64,000 nucleotides of DNA. It comes from Bartonella sp. 220B. Lineage in GTDB: Bacteria > Pseudomonadota > Alphaproteobacteria > Rhizobiales > Rhizobiaceae. Location: the NCBI RefSeq assembly GCF_026930205.1, contig NZ_JANHOI010000001.1, positions 248,001 to 312,000 of the forward strand. Reading direction: 5' to 3'. Positions within the stretch are counted from its first letter, which is position 1. Each line of letters begins with the position of its first letter. Below are positions 39,820 through 49,820 of the stretch, piece by piece. The notes beneath the pieces were generated by a model. That model saw only the letters and a program-made list of their open reading frames with translations, searched no databases and was not told where the DNA came from. Position numbers and translations under genes: made by a program.

Positions 39820-40329
39820 TCGAGTCGGTGGCTGCATCTACTAGAATTTATGTAAAATCGGCTTTTCTGTTGTTCTTTGTGCTTTCCGTGATTCGTGTTT
39901 GCACTTAGATTAAGGGGCGTTGAGGGATCTGCGTGTGCATGAGAATGTTGTATCTCTCAAAATTTCTGTGTTCTATTTCTCTTGTAACTATAACTGTAAT
40001 CTGAAACTTAAAACCTCAGAAAACATATTGTTGATATTGAAAAACGAAAATGCCTATACTTGAAAAAATATATGTTTCTCTTTGAGAAAAGATGTTAGAC
40101 CTTTGACGTGAAGATAAAATTGTATTAAATTAAAGTGCGTTTTACAGATTGTATCTGTGAAAAAATCGGTTTTTTTAAGCGTGACCTTTAATCCGTTATT
40201 TGAGATAACCGACCTGTAATATTGGTGTGTTTGAGACGCCAAATTAAATGGAAATGATAATGCATTTAGTCGTTTTATGCGATTTTATCGCGCATGATGC
40301 GGTTGCAGTAAAACCAGGTCAGGATGTTT
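39820..40329. other. Intergenic region before the sdh operon
   Basis: About 510 bases with no supported gene. It must hold the rplS terminator and the sdh promoter. A small ATGCG/CGCAT stem occurs near 40276-40295; nothing else is clear. Confidence 0.4.
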
Positions 40330-40731
40330 ATGACAGAGACAATTAGGATGAAAGAGCGCCCTCGTTCTCCCCATGTGAGCATTTATCGCTGGACCATCAC
40401 GATGGCGATGTCTATCGCACATCGTATCACCGGTATGGCTCTTTATTTCGGTATCGTCTTTCTTGCGCTTTGGTTGGTTTCAATTGCTTGTGGAGCTGAG
40501 GTGTTTAGAGCCGTGAATGAGATTTATGGATCTGTACCCGGGCTTTGTATCTTATTCTTTTATACCCTTGCTGGAGTTCATCATATGGTGGGTGGTATTC
40601 GTCATATTGTTTGGGATCTAAAACCTTGCCTTTTGGCTAAAAAAAAGGCAACAGTGATTGCATGGGCAACAGTGTTTATTTCTCTTATTGTAACCTTCGC
40701 CATTTGGATTATTGGGTATAGCATCGTTTAG
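40330..40731 (+). CDS. sdhC: Succinate dehydrogenase cytochrome b556 subunit
   Basis: About 133 aa with three membrane helices. RPRSPHVSIYRWTITMAMSIAHRITG is the SdhC signature for the quinone and heme region, and HHMVGGIRHIVWD carries the heme-ligand His. The in-frame ATG at 40324 is an alternative; AGGA sits better for 40330. First gene of sdhCDAB. Confidence 0.96.
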   Translation: MTETIRMKERPRSPHVSIYRWTITMAMSIAHRITGMALYFGIVFLALWLVSIACGAEVFRAVNEIYGSVPGLCILFFYTLAGVHHMVGGIRHIVWDLKPCLLAKKKATVIAWATVFISLIVTFAIWIIGYSIV

Positions 40732-40749
40732 CTGGGGGTAGAGAGGGCT

Positions 40750-41136
40750 ATGAAAAAAGATTTTCGAACAGAACTTGCAAAAGTACGCGGACGTGGAAGT
40801 GCCCATGAAGGAACAGAGCATTTTTGGTTACAGCGTTTGACAGGTTTTATCAATCTACCGCTTTTGGTATTTTTTATTGTTCTTATTCTCTCACTTGTTG
40901 GAAAGGACTATAGCATTGTGCGTGCGCGGTTTGCCCATCCTGTTGTTGCTGTTTTAATGGGGTTGATGACACTTTCGGTCCTTTATCATATGAAACTTGG
41001 AATGCAGGTGGTTATTGAAGATTATATTCCACGTGAAGGTTTCCGTATATTCTTTTTGACATTAAATATTTTGTTTTGTTTTGTTTGTGGCGGTGTCACC
41101 ATTTTTGCTCTTTTGAAAATTGCATTAGGGGGTTAA
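40750..41136 (+). CDS. sdhD: Succinate dehydrogenase membrane anchor subunit
   Basis: 128 aa, three helices. It begins with a hydrophilic stretch rich in Arg and Gly ([20 protein letters not shown]) followed by [16 protein letters not shown], which carries the second heme-region His and the conserved Asp-Tyr. It anchors SdhAB with SdhC. It lies 18 bases after sdhC. Confidence 0.95.
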   Translation: MKKDFRTELAKVRGRGSAHEGTEHFWLQRLTGFINLPLLVFFIVLILSLVGKDYSIVRARFAHPVVAVLMGLMTLSVLYHMKLGMQVVIEDYIPREGFRIFFLTLNILFCFVCGGVTIFALLKIALGG

Positions 41137-41140
41137 ACGT

Positions 41141-42985
41141 ATGGTGAATACAGGATCATCTCTGGGTGCTAAAGCAGGTAATGCCCCGTATCATTTTGTG
41201 GATCATAAATTTGATGTTGTGGTTGTAGGGGCAGGTGGTGCTGGTTTGCGTGCTACGCTTGGTATGGCCGAACAAGGATTAAAAACAGCTTGTATTACGA
41301 AGGTTTTTCCAACCAGATCACACACGGTTGCAGCACAAGGGGGTATTGCTGCTTCACTTTCCAATATGGGACCTGATAATTGGCAATGGCATTTGTATGA
41401 TACCGTCAAAGGGTCTGATTGGTTGGGCGATACCGATGCAATGGAATATTTGGTGCGTAATGCACCTGCTGCTGTATACGAATTAGAGCATTATGGCGTG
41501 CCTTTTTCACGGACGGAAGAAGGAAAAATTTATCAACGTCCCTTTGGGGGGCATACAACACAGTTTGGTGAAGGTCCACCTGTCCAACGTACTTGTGCCG
41601 CAGCCGATCGTACGGGGCATGCTATTTTGCATACACTTTATGGACAGAGTTTAAAACATAATGCGCAGTTCTTTATTGAATATTTTGCACTTGATTTGAT
41701 TATGACGGATGGTGTGTGTACCGGTGTTGTGGCGTGGAATCTTGATGATGGTACAATACATCGTTTTTCGGCAAAGATGGTTGTTCTCGCAACAGGTGGT
41801 TATGGGCGTGCTTATTTTTCAGCAACATCGGCACATACCTGTACCGGTGATGGCGGGGGAATGATTGCACGTGCAGGGTTGCCTCTTCAGGATATGGAGT
41901 TCGTTCAATTTCATCCTACAGGGATTTATGGTTCCGGCTGCCTCATTACAGAAGGAGCGCGTGGTGAAGGCGGTTATTTGGTGAATTCTGAGGGAGAGCG
42001 TTTTATGGAGCGATATGCGCCTTCCTTTAAAGATTTGGCTTCACGAGATCTCGTTTCACGCTGTATCACGCTTGAAATTCGTGAAGGACGTGGTGTTGGT
42101 CCGAAGAAAGATCATATCCATTTGGTCCTTAACCATATTGATCCCGCTATATTGCATGAGAGGTTGCCGGGAATTTCTGAATCAGCACGGATTTTTGCTG
42201 GTGTTGACGTGACAAAGGAACCTATCCCCATCCTACCAACGGTTCATTACAATATGGGTGGTATTCCTACCAATTATTATGGAGAAGTACTCAATCCAAC
42301 AGTTGATTCGCCTGATCGTGTTCAACCAGGTTTGATGGCTGTTGGAGAGGCTGGATGTGCCTCTGTCCATGGGGCTAATCGTTTGGGGTCAAATTCATTG
42401 ATTGATCTTGTGGTGTTTGGACGTGCTGCTGCAATTCGTGCTGGTGAAGTCATTGATCGTGATGCAGAAATTCCACCAATTAATGAGGGAGCTGTTGACA
42501 AAATTATGGCACGTTTTGATCGTTTGCGTTTTGCCAAAGGAGGAACACCAACTGCTGTGTTGCGTGAAAAAATGCAACGGACTATGCAAGAAGATGCTGC
42601 GGTGTTCCGTACCGAAGAGTCTCTGCAACAAGGATGTCAGCGGATAAGCCAAATTTGGGATGAATTGTCTGATCTTAAAGTGACAGATCGTTCATTAATA
42701 TGGAATTCCGATTTGGTTGAAACATTAGAGCTTGAAAATTTGATGGCTAACGCAATTACAACCGTTTATTCCGCAGAAGCACGTTTAGAAAGTCGTGGTG
42801 CGCATGCACGTGAAGATTATCCAGAGCGTGACGACAAAAATTGGCGGAAACATACCCTTTCACATTTGTCAAAAGAAGGTAAGGTAACTTTGTCCTATCG
42901 GCCTGTTCATGTCAATCCATTAACATCTGAAGCAGATGGTGGTATCGATTTAAAGCGTATCGCACCTAAAAAACGTGTTTATTAA
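41141..42985 (+). CDS. sdhA: Succinate dehydrogenase flavoprotein subunit
   Basis: 614-aa catalytic subunit oxidising succinate to fumarate. FAD-binding [20 protein letters not shown], covalent-FAD His in [33 protein letters not shown] with active-site residues, [10 protein letters not shown] and [21 protein letters not shown] are present. It lies four bases after sdhD. The SDHAF4-like gene at 21.7 kb is its probable assembly partner. Confidence 0.98.
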   Translation: MVNTGSSLGAKAGNAPYHFVDHKFDVVVVGAGGAGLRATLGMAEQGLKTACITKVFPTRSHTVAAQGGIAASLSNMGPDNWQWHLYDTVKGSDWLGDTDAMEYLVRNAPAAVYELEHYGVPFSRTEEGKIYQRPFGGHTTQFGEGPPVQRTCAAADRTGHAILHTLYGQSLKHNAQFFIEYFALDLIMTDGVCTGVVAWNLDDGTIHRFSAKMVVLATGGYGRAYFSATSAHTCTGDGGGMIARAGLPLQDMEFVQFHPTGIYGSGCLITEGARGEGGYLVNSEGERFMERYAPSFKDLASRDLVSRCITLEIREGRGVGPKKDHIHLVLNHIDPAILHERLPGISESARIFAGVDVTKEPIPILPTVHYNMGGIPTNYYGEVLNPTVDSPDRVQPGLMAVGEAGCASVHGANRLGSNSLIDLVVFGRAAAIRAGEVIDRDAEIPPINEGAVDKIMARFDRLRFAKGGTPTAVLREKMQRTMQEDAAVFRTEESLQQGCQRISQIWDELSDLKVTDRSLIWNSDLVETLELENLMANAITTVYSAEARLESRGAHAREDYPERDDKNWRKHTLSHLSKEGKVTLSYRPVHVNPLTSEADGGIDLKRIAPKKRVY

Positions 42986-42999
42986 GGGGAGAATGAATT

Positions 43000-43779
43000 A
43001 TGGTGCAAATTAAGCTTCCCAAAAATTCTCAAGTCAAACCAGGAAAAATTTGGCCTAAGCCTGAAGGTGCTACTCAACTAACAGAATTTCATGTTTATCG
43101 TTGGTCTCCTGATGATGAGAAAAACCCTCATCTCGATACTTATTATGTAGATCGTTCAGCTTGCGGACCGATGATTCTCGATGGGCTTTTGTTTATCAAG
43201 AATCATATTGATCCAACTTTGACACTTCGTCGTTCATGCCGTGAAGGAATTTGTGGTTCATGCGCCATGAATATTGATGGAACCAATACCTTGGCTTGTA
43301 CCAAAGGGATGGATGATGTGAGGCATCCCATTAAAGTATATCCTTTGCCTTCCATGCCCGTTGTCAAAGATTTGGTTCCTGATTTGAAGCGCTTTTATGC
43401 GCAACACCGTGTGATTGAACCTTGGTTGCAAACTGTTTCACCAGAACCTGCAAAAGAATGGTTACAAAGTCATTCTGATCGCCAAAAAATCGATGGTCTT
43501 TATGAGTGTATTTTGTGTGCTTGTTGTCAAACATCCTGCCCGAGTTATTGGTGGAATGGTGATCGTTATTTAGGCCCAGCGATTTTGCTCCAAGCTTATC
43601 GTTGGATTGCTGATTCACGTGATGAGATGTGTGGTGAACGTCTTGATAATTTAGAAGATCCTTTCCGGCTTTATCGCTGTCATACAATTATGAATTGTAC
43701 ACAAACTTGTCCAAAGGGATTAAATCCAGCTAAAGCAATTGCTGAGATTAAAAAACTCATGGTTGAACGTCGCCTTTAA
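43000..43779 (+). CDS. sdhB: Succinate dehydrogenase iron-sulfur subunit
   Basis: 259 aa. The N-terminal plant-type ferredoxin domain has [22 protein letters not shown] (2Fe-2S). The C-terminal domain has [12 protein letters not shown] and [17 protein letters not shown] (4Fe-4S and 3Fe-4S). It passes electrons from SdhA to quinone. Last gene of the operon. Confidence 0.98.
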   Translation: MVQIKLPKNSQVKPGKIWPKPEGATQLTEFHVYRWSPDDEKNPHLDTYYVDRSACGPMILDGLLFIKNHIDPTLTLRRSCREGICGSCAMNIDGTNTLACTKGMDDVRHPIKVYPLPSMPVVKDLVPDLKRFYAQHRVIEPWLQTVSPEPAKEWLQSHSDRQKIDGLYECILCACCQTSCPSYWWNGDRYLGPAILLQAYRWIADSRDEMCGERLDNLEDPFRLYRCHTIMNCTQTCPKGLNPAKAIAEIKKLMVERRL

Positions 43780-44179
43780 AAACTTAACAATTAATAAGAG
43801 ACATGGGAAAAACCAAAAGGGATGCATATTTTTTGGCATGATGCACAAGATTCAGGCTGAAAAATTGGCTTTGTATGAAAAAAAACACTTATCACTTCTT
43901 AAAAAGAAGCTTTTATTTCTTAAAATAAAAGAGATCCTTTCATTGAAAAATACATGTTGAATCTGCATAGGCTATAACTGATTGGTATTCTAGACGAATT
44001 CAACGGTCATAGAAATTATATCTCATTTTATGGATTTTCATGGGCACTCATTTTACATTCTTTTTTATCCATGAAAAATAGATGTTTGCGGTAGTTTTGG
44101 TTTTTGCTTTATCATTGAATTTTCTTATATGTTTCTTGCGGGTAAGTGCAAGAAATTTTTTTGAGCAACACAAAATGCC
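43780..44179. other. Intergenic region between sdhB and the trw side
   Basis: No gene is supported. An AT-rich stretch with several Lys-codon-rich open frames that look accidental. It marks the left boundary of the trw region. Confidence 0.4.
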
Positions 44180-44401
44180 TCATTTCTTTCCAATGTGAAG
44201 AGGAGGCCCTATAGCAACTGTAGAGAGTATGATTAAGTATTGTTTGTATTGTTCAAGTTCATGTTGCTTAAAAATAAATAACAAAATTATTAAAAGAAAT
44301 AAAATTGTGTGCACTAAAAAGCTTGTGCGTGATTTTGTTTTTCCATTGCAGAGATAGTTATCAATGATTCCTTTGCTGTAAAAGGCTGAAAGATTCAACA
44401 A
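44180..44401 (-). CDS. Small hydrophobic protein, function unknown
   Basis: 73 aa, not recognised. After 28 polar residues comes one strong membrane segment (FLVHTILFLLIILLFIF), then a polar stretch and a weaker hydrophobic stretch (YLIILSTVAIGPPL). It lies beyond the trw terminator in the same direction as trwD. It may be an accidental open frame in AT-rich DNA. Confidence 0.3.
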   Translation of the reverse strand: MLNLSAFYSKGIIDNYLCNGKTKSRTSFLVHTILFLLIILLFIFKQHELEQYKQYLIILSTVAIGPPLHIGKK

Positions 44402-44441
44402 AGTGGCAGAAAAGGGAGGGAATGTTTTAAAAAGATCAAAT

Positions 44442-44465
44442 AAAAAGCCGCAACAAATTGTTGCG
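44442..44465 (-). terminator. Intrinsic terminator of the trw operon
   Basis: On the minus strand CGCAACAA pairs with TTGTTGCG across a single base, followed by GCTTTTTATTT. It lies about 43 bases after the trwD stop and is a convincing rho-independent terminator. Confidence 0.75.
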
Positions 44466-44508
44466 ACTGTTATTATTTTATCTGATTCTTCTCAGAAAAG
44501 AGCCTTAT

Positions 44509-45570
44509 TTACACTATCTTCGATTTAGAAAAAATGGGATCATAAAAGACTTCAGAGAGCTTTCTATCCTTGAAAAATAATACCACATCCACTGTAGTGT
44601 AAAGCACTATCTTTATCATTTCTATATCAAGTTGACGTCCAATCTCTGATCGTTTGATCAATGTTGCACATCGTTCAAATGTTTGCAACGCATTGTTGGC
44701 ATGGGTTGTTGTAATTGATCCAGGATGCCCAGTATTCAACGAATTGAGATATTCCCATGCTTCATTGCCACGTAGCTCAGCAAGAAAAATACGATCAGGC
44801 GATTGACGCATACAGGCATCAAGACATTCCTCAGCCGAAACACGCCCCACTCCATCACCATAAAGCATATGCACATGATTAGGATGGTTGGGAAGAAAAA
44901 GCTCATGGACATCTTCAATGGTAATAATACGTTCTTCTACAGGCACCTTTTCAATTAAAGAACGGGCAAATGTTGTTTTCCCTGATCCCGTTTTGCCGGC
45001 AATGATGATGTTGCGTTTATTTAGAACGCATTTTTCTAAAAATTCAAGAATTTTACCTTCACGCTTTAATTGCAGGAGTTGTGCTTCAAACGGTTCTAAT
45101 CGTGTGAAATCCTGTTTTGAAAGTAAGTCATTTGCTTCCTTCTCTGAAGGTTTATTAAAGCTTACATCGGCAAAATCACTAAATGCTCCTTCACTATTGA
45201 GTTCGTCTAGTGTTTTAACCGTGAGAGAATGCTTACGAATCATAAAAGAGAGCGAACCATCGATGACAGCTGGCGTTTGTATAATCGTGCCTCGTTGTCC
45301 TCCAGGTAATTGCACGTAATTGATGCTTTTGGGAGCCATACCGTTATAGACGATAATAGCTGTGATAAGCGTCTGTAAAAAAGCAGATGTTAACTCCGGT
45401 ACGCTATGTACTTGCCATCCCCCCAAGCTTTTTGTCCATACTTCACAGGGACGGCAGATTGATAATTCCGTAATTTTGGGATCTTCTAAGAAATGATCAA
45501 GTGGTTGCAGAAGTTGTGCAACTGCTTGATCTTTCTGTATTGGGTTAGCGTGTAACGAGGCTGTAGACAT
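44509..45570 (-). CDS. trwD: Trw T4SS ATPase TrwD (VirB11-like)
   Basis: About 353-aa hexameric ATPase at the cytoplasmic base of the Trw machine. The N-terminal domain (about 1-150) is followed by Walker A GKTGSGKTTFARSL (about residue 193), the Asp box TIEDVHELFL, Walker B-like DRIFLAELRGNEAWEYL, and the His box NTGHPGSITTTHAN. I choose ATG 45570 (MSTASLHANP), which overlaps trwE by 26 bases; the frame opens further up to 45597. Last gene of the operon, followed by a terminator. Confidence 0.95.
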   Translation of the reverse strand: MSTASLHANPIQKDQAVAQLLQPLDHFLEDPKITELSICRPCEVWTKSLGGWQVHSVPELTSAFLQTLITAIIVYNGMAPKSINYVQLPGGQRGTIIQTPAVIDGSLSFMIRKHSLTVKTLDELNSEGAFSDFADVSFNKPSEKEANDLLSKQDFTRLEPFEAQLLQLKREGKILEFLEKCVLNKRNIIIAGKTGSGKTTFARSLIEKVPVEERIITIEDVHELFLPNHPNHVHMLYGDGVGRVSAEECLDACMRQSPDRIFLAELRGNEAWEYLNSLNTGHPGSITTTHANNALQTFERCATLIKRSEIGRQLDIEMIKIVLYTTVDVVLFFKDRKLSEVFYDPIFSKSKIV

Positions 45571-46708
45571 CACTGAAATCCAGATCACGAGCAACAAAAA
45601 TATTCACTCTTTCCCCTTGGTTTTTGTAGAGTGTTGGTGGGATGTTAATGGAGTTTTGAATAAGGTCGTTCACAACGGATTCAGCACCTTGCACATTTTG
45701 AGATTGTGCCTTTTCCTTATTTCCTTGGCCGACTTTTTCTTTTATCCACTCTCCTAAATCACCGATTATGCTCACCATGACGGCTCCACCAAATCGTTGC
45801 CAAAAATGTGTATCGACCCAACCACCAATACCCGATTCACCAAGTGGGCCTGTGCCAGGTGAGTCAAGATTGACGATAACACCAGAAGGTGTTTCAATAC
45901 GTGACCATTGTACAAAAACACGCGTTTGTCCTTGTTGTATGCCGCTTTGGTAAAAACCAACGACTTTAGAACCACGATCTAACAGGACAACACGGCCACT
46001 CGTAGAATAAACATCACGTGTTAAATGACATGTCGTCATCCCCGGTTGTGTTGTGATAATTTTTGTTTCCAATGTGCAGTCAATTTGCGTACCCTGCGTA
46101 ATCAAGAGATCACGGTTATGAAGTTGAACGGCGTGTGATTGACCTAAACGCACAGGCTGCAGCTGGTCGAATAATTCACCACTGCTTCTATCACTTTCAG
46201 ATGTCTTATTTTTTGAATGTTCTGTCGAGCCTTCGCTACCACTACCATTGTTAAGACCTGAACTGAACATACGTTTGCGCGCTAATTCTTCAGAATCTTT
46301 GAGCAAATGTGGCGGAATGGTTGTTTGAAGAAGCTTTGCTAAGGCCGGTGGAATTTCAAGTGCTGAGTCCTCTGTTTGTGTTGGTTTGTCTACTTCTTCT
46401 ACAACTTTAGGCTCTTCTATAACTCGAGGAGTGTAGCTAGGAATAATTTGTTGCACTGTTTGTTGTGGCTTCTCTTCATCAACGTCTACGGCATTGCGCA
46501 TTTTTAAAGCCTTCCAAGTCAGAGCAATTGGCACTGCCACTATGACAACGAGGCCTACCATTAATAATGCGCGTGCACCTGGAACTGTTGGACGACGTTC
46601 TGCACTTAATTCAGAGCTACCATAGGCACCTTCAATGTGTTTTTGTTCGATGTCGTCAAGTTTTCCGCTTTTTTTATTCTCATCTCCTTTCTTATTGTTG
46701 AACATCAT
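45545..46708 (-). CDS. trwE: Trw T4SS core protein TrwE (VirB10-like)
   Basis: 387 aa. A cytoplasmic N-terminus (1-45), one inner-membrane helix (ALLMVGLVVIVAVPIALTW), a periplasmic Pro/Glu/Val-rich linker (VIEEPKVVEEVDKPTQTEDSALEIPPAL), and the conserved C-terminal beta-barrel domain with LITQGTQIDCTLETKIITTQPGMTTC, VLLDRGSKVVG and LDSPGTGPLGESGIGG. It spans both membranes and links energy to the outer pore. It overlaps trwF by four bases (ATGA). Confidence 0.96.
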   Translation of the reverse strand: MMFNNKKGDENKKSGKLDDIEQKHIEGAYGSSELSAERRPTVPGARALLMVGLVVIVAVPIALTWKALKMRNAVDVDEEKPQQTVQQIIPSYTPRVIEEPKVVEEVDKPTQTEDSALEIPPALAKLLQTTIPPHLLKDSEELARKRMFSSGLNNGSGSEGSTEHSKNKTSESDRSSGELFDQLQPVRLGQSHAVQLHNRDLLITQGTQIDCTLETKIITTQPGMTTCHLTRDVYSTSGRVVLLDRGSKVVGFYQSGIQQGQTRVFVQWSRIETPSGVIVNLDSPGTGPLGESGIGGWVDTHFWQRFGGAVMVSIIGDLGEWIKEKVGQGNKEKAQSQNVQGAESVVNDLIQNSINIPPTLYKNQGERVNIFVARDLDFSDVYSLVTR

Positions 46709-47511
46709 TTTCCTCCTTTATTGATACGGTGAACCACCGAAGATATTGTTCCAGTTGTGTTTGGTATACCATTGGGGTCATAGGCTTCATTGAAAATAGC
46801 TAAAGCACTTTTGCCAAGCCGTATGAGCCACTTGGGGTTGACCTTATGAACAGCGATGATATCATTAGAACTACCTACAACAGTACGTGGTATTAGGCTT
46901 TCATTGCCTTCAGCATCCACTACGTAAATTGATGGCATATCCATGTTGGTAGGAAATTTGAAATAGGTAATACGTCCATTATCCCAGGCGTTTATCGGGG
47001 CAATATTTTGGTTGCCGCTCATGGTGTAGCTCAGATTATATCCATTCACGACTTTGTGGAAACCACGTTCAAGGGCAAGGCGTTGCTTGTTTTCCTCTAA
47101 TTTTTGAGAATCGCTACTGGGATAATGGAAAGCTAATTCGTAAGTAGCTCCAGCACGGTCATTGCGAAATTGTAGCCGAAATTTGTAGCTCCGTTTATCA
47201 GTAATAACGATAAGGTTTGTATTGGCGAGTTCCGCTTTGGGTTTAATAAAAATATGCCGTCCTTTATGGGCAAAAGCATAGGCATCCGAATCACCAAAAG
47301 CGTGGGTGATATATTGTTCACCTTCTTCAAGGATAATATGTGTTGCTACACCAAGAACCGTCTCAATTTGCACTACATCAGCTACGTTATATGTTACATA
47401 GCGTATACGATGATCATATTGCGAGTTAGATGGGGTTTTGAGCGCCTGCACGGGTAGCGTATAAAGAGAAGAAAATGAGTACAGTAAGACAACGAATGCA
47501 AGTTTTTTCAT
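46705..47511 (-). CDS. trwF: Trw T4SS core protein TrwF (VirB9-like)
   Basis: About 268 aa with a signal peptide (KKLAFVVLLYSFSSLYTLPVQA). The N-terminal VirB9 domain (DHRIRYVTYNVADVVQIETVLGVATHI, FIKPKAELANTNLIVITDKR) and the C-terminal CagX-type domain (AWDNGRITYFKFP, PSIYVVDAEGNESLI) form the outer-membrane core ring with TrwH and TrwE. ATG 47511 is preferred to TTG 47520 because AAGGA is 10 bases before it. Confidence 0.95.
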   Translation of the reverse strand: MKKLAFVVLLYSFSSLYTLPVQALKTPSNSQYDHRIRYVTYNVADVVQIETVLGVATHIILEEGEQYITHAFGDSDAYAFAHKGRHIFIKPKAELANTNLIVITDKRSYKFRLQFRNDRAGATYELAFHYPSSDSQKLEENKQRLALERGFHKVVNGYNLSYTMSGNQNIAPINAWDNGRITYFKFPTNMDMPSIYVVDAEGNESLIPRTVVGSSNDIIAVHKVNPKWLIRLGKSALAIFNEAYDPNGIPNTTGTISSVVHRINKGGK

Positions 47512-47524
47512 AATAATCAATTCC

Positions 47525-48223
47525 TTAATTATTCAACAGTATTTCCGGGTCAGCGCGGTAACTTGTCACTTGGAAACCAAGGGGGTTAAGCAATCGATCA
47601 GATGATTTCATTGGTGCACCGACATAGGTGTAGCCAATTGTTGCGATCTGGTGTTGTTTCTGTCCAACGGCACCGGTAGCGTCGTGTTGTTGCGTCGTAA
47701 AGCGCACTGTTGCTTGCCCACGTCCATTCGGTTGGATTGAACGCACTTTCACTGTAATGCGCGCTTTGTTAGAAAGCACTTTGTCACGTGCATCCTCACC
47801 TTCATAGATCTTATAAAATTCCTGTTGAACAGTTGGTGCGCTCAAAAGCGCTGTAGTGTCATAATTTAGCTGAATGGTATCGTAGTCATAAGTTTCACGG
47901 TTAAGAATATATTGATTGAGCCAATATCTGTCCACAACTTCGCCATAGCTGGTTTCATGCTCGCGCATCACAGAAATCACATCAACCGCACCCGTTGTGT
48001 TATCGACACGTAGCACCAAAGGTGTTGGAGCTGGTTGGGAAAAGCCGACAACTCCACATATCATTCCAAACAACCCAAAGACCCCAACAACACCTGCTAC
48101 ACGCCACGCTGTTTTCCGTGATTTTATAAATTCGCCAATAAGATCACGCTCTAATCCTCGGCTTTCTTCGTAATAACTTTTAAGTTGTTCGGCTTTTACT
48201 GGTTTAGCTTGATTTTTTCTCAT
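47525..48223 (-). CDS. trwG: Trw T4SS inner-membrane protein TrwG (VirB8-like)
   Basis: 232 aa. A cytoplasmic tail of about 40 residues (SYYEESRGLERDLIGEFIKSRKTAW region), one membrane helix (VAGVVGVFGLFGMICGVVGF), and a periplasmic VirB8 domain with VVDRYWLNQYILNRETYDYDTIQLNY and the conserved NPLGFQVTSYRADPE near the end. It is an assembly factor between inner membrane and core. Its ATG overlaps the stop of trwH by four bases. A 42-residue duplicate of its 5' end survives at 50439-50567. Confidence 0.95.
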   Translation of the reverse strand: MRKNQAKPVKAEQLKSYYEESRGLERDLIGEFIKSRKTAWRVAGVVGVFGLFGMICGVVGFSQPAPTPLVLRVDNTTGAVDVISVMREHETSYGEVVDRYWLNQYILNRETYDYDTIQLNYDTTALLSAPTVQQEFYKIYEGEDARDKVLSNKARITVKVRSIQPNGRGQATVRFTTQQHDATGAVGQKQHQIATIGYTYVGAPMKSSDRLLNPLGFQVTSYRADPEILLNN

Positions 48224-48363
48224 ATTGTTTCTCGCTGAATTTCGGCAGGGATTGTTTTATTCACAGGCACACGGTTCCAATTATTTGGTTTTTTCAGCTG
48301 TGGTGCGGATATACAAGCTGGTAAAAGGCTTGTGATCAAAATTGTCAAAATGATGTGTTTCAT
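48220..48363 (-). CDS. trwH: Trw T4SS lipoprotein TrwH (VirB7-like), copy next to trwG
   Basis: 47-aa lipoprotein. The signal peptide ends in the lipobox LLPAC, so Cys17 is lipidated, leaving a short periplasmic peptide with KKPNNWNRVPVNKT, a segment that contacts VirB9-type proteins. The stop overlaps the trwG ATG (ATGA). It differs from the other copy at nine of 47 residues, mostly in the signal peptide. Confidence 0.9.
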   Translation of the reverse strand: MKHIILTILITSLLPACISAPQLKKPNNWNRVPVNKTIPAEIQRETI

Positions 48364-48552
48364 TTTTTAATTTCCTCTTTTTGCCGCAATATAAAATTCT
48401 AATATTTATGTCATTATTTCAATTTTGATTAAAAAGTAAAGAGCATAGTTTGTAATTGCTTCTCTTTTCTTAATTTCATTTTTATTTACAGAAATATTTA
48501 ACTACAGCATAAATATATTTTTTACTGGATTGTTGGATATTTTTGTTAGTTC

Positions 48553-49820
48553 ATTATGTCGATTGCTACCGAGAAATTACTTTCTACTTGCTGTATCTAA
48601 TTTCCAGAGATGCCCAAATGTAATGCCTTTAGCCAAAGCATTGGCAATGCTTGACAGTTTGAGCAATAGCACGATGGATATAATGGATAAGATGAGGGCA
48701 CCGCCAAGCGCGTAACTCACATTTTGCTGTCCATCGAATTTTAGATCTGTCATATAATTTGCAAAGATGTTCATCATCAAACTAAATACGGTAGCTAGAA
48801 GTACAATGAGAATCGTATAGCTTAAAATTTGAGCTATCCATTGTTCAAAAAAGCGATAGGTTGGTTGCCAGAGCAAGGCAATGATAAAGAGTGGTCCGAG
48901 TCCTACGAGGAGTACAAGTGCGACTTTAGCAAGCAGAATGAATGCCCCACCAATTGCTGTTAGGAAGCTTGTAGCAAGCAAGATAAGGATGCCGAAGAGG
49001 CCATAAAGTAGTCCGTCAGCATTCAAAAAAGCCGCTTCTTCGAAAGCTTCACTTGCACGTGTGAATCCATTTGCAGCTACTTTGTCAATCAAACTGATTA
49101 ATTGGCTTTCTTTTGATGGATTTGGCATCAACGCATTTGATAGGTCCTGTGGCATTTTTATTATCACATTTGCGATGTCTTGCTGATATAGTCCTGCGGA
49201 CAATGCTATTGAAGTAATAATGCTTATTCGCAAGCAACGGCTTAAGAAGCTAGAGACTGGCATATCGACGACACTGCGAATAACGAGCCATCCATATACG
49301 ATGAAAGCGATACTGAGTCCGATTGATATGAAGGGTGTAATTGTAACAATTGTTTTTGAGGAAATATCCGTGACATATGTATTTGTTACTTGATCAATTT
49401 GATTGAAAAGTTGTGTGAACATATTGAAGCTCATGGCATTCCTCTTTAGCGAATTTTTAATTTTTCATTTTTTTAGAATATTGGTGCATGCTGCAATTTT
49501 CTTTGTGTTTACACGATTTGCCAAAAATATTTTTTGGGTATTAATTGGGCATTAAGATAATTAATTTTACACGTTCTTTCAGTCTGTTGGGACTGCACTA
49601 GGCATTTCTTTTTTCAAAGAACAGAGAACGTTGATGATATAAGCTGTGTTATTATAAAACTTTATTGTATAGCCATCACTCACCGTATCTTTACAGTAGG
49701 CATTTGTGTATTTTTATGGTTTAAAATTTGTATATTGCGTTTATATTTTTGCTGGCGGATTAATGCTTGTTCTGCATTGCGTAAATGTGCAACCATTTGC
49801 AATTTTGTCGCTTCATTTTG
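48553..49820. repeat. 1,268-bp duplicate block, copy A
   Basis: Identical as far as I can read to 50894-52161 (offset 2,341 bases). It covers all of trwI, the spacer and the last 45 codons of trwJ. Identity stops sharply at both ends. Confidence 0.9.
48577..49434 (-). CDS. trwI: Trw T4SS membrane protein TrwI (VirB6-like), copy A
   Basis: 285-aa polytopic inner-membrane protein with about six hydrophobic segments. IGGAFILLAKVALVLLVGLGPLFIIALLW is the conserved VirB6/TrbL core. The periplasmic loop (about residues 85-120) contains NALMPNPSKESQ. It forms the substrate and pilus platform. GAGGA precedes ATG 49434. The amino-acid and DNA sequences are identical to copy B. Confidence 0.94.
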   Translation of the reverse strand: MSFNMFTQLFNQIDQVTNTYVTDISSKTIVTITPFISIGLSIAFIVYGWLVIRSVVDMPVSSFLSRCLRISIITSIALSAGLYQQDIANVIIKMPQDLSNALMPNPSKESQLISLIDKVAANGFTRASEAFEEAAFLNADGLLYGLFGILILLATSFLTAIGGAFILLAKVALVLLVGLGPLFIIALLWQPTYRFFEQWIAQILSYTILIVLLATVFSLMMNIFANYMTDLKFDGQQNVSYALGGALILSIISIVLLLKLSSIANALAKGITFGHLWKLDTASRK

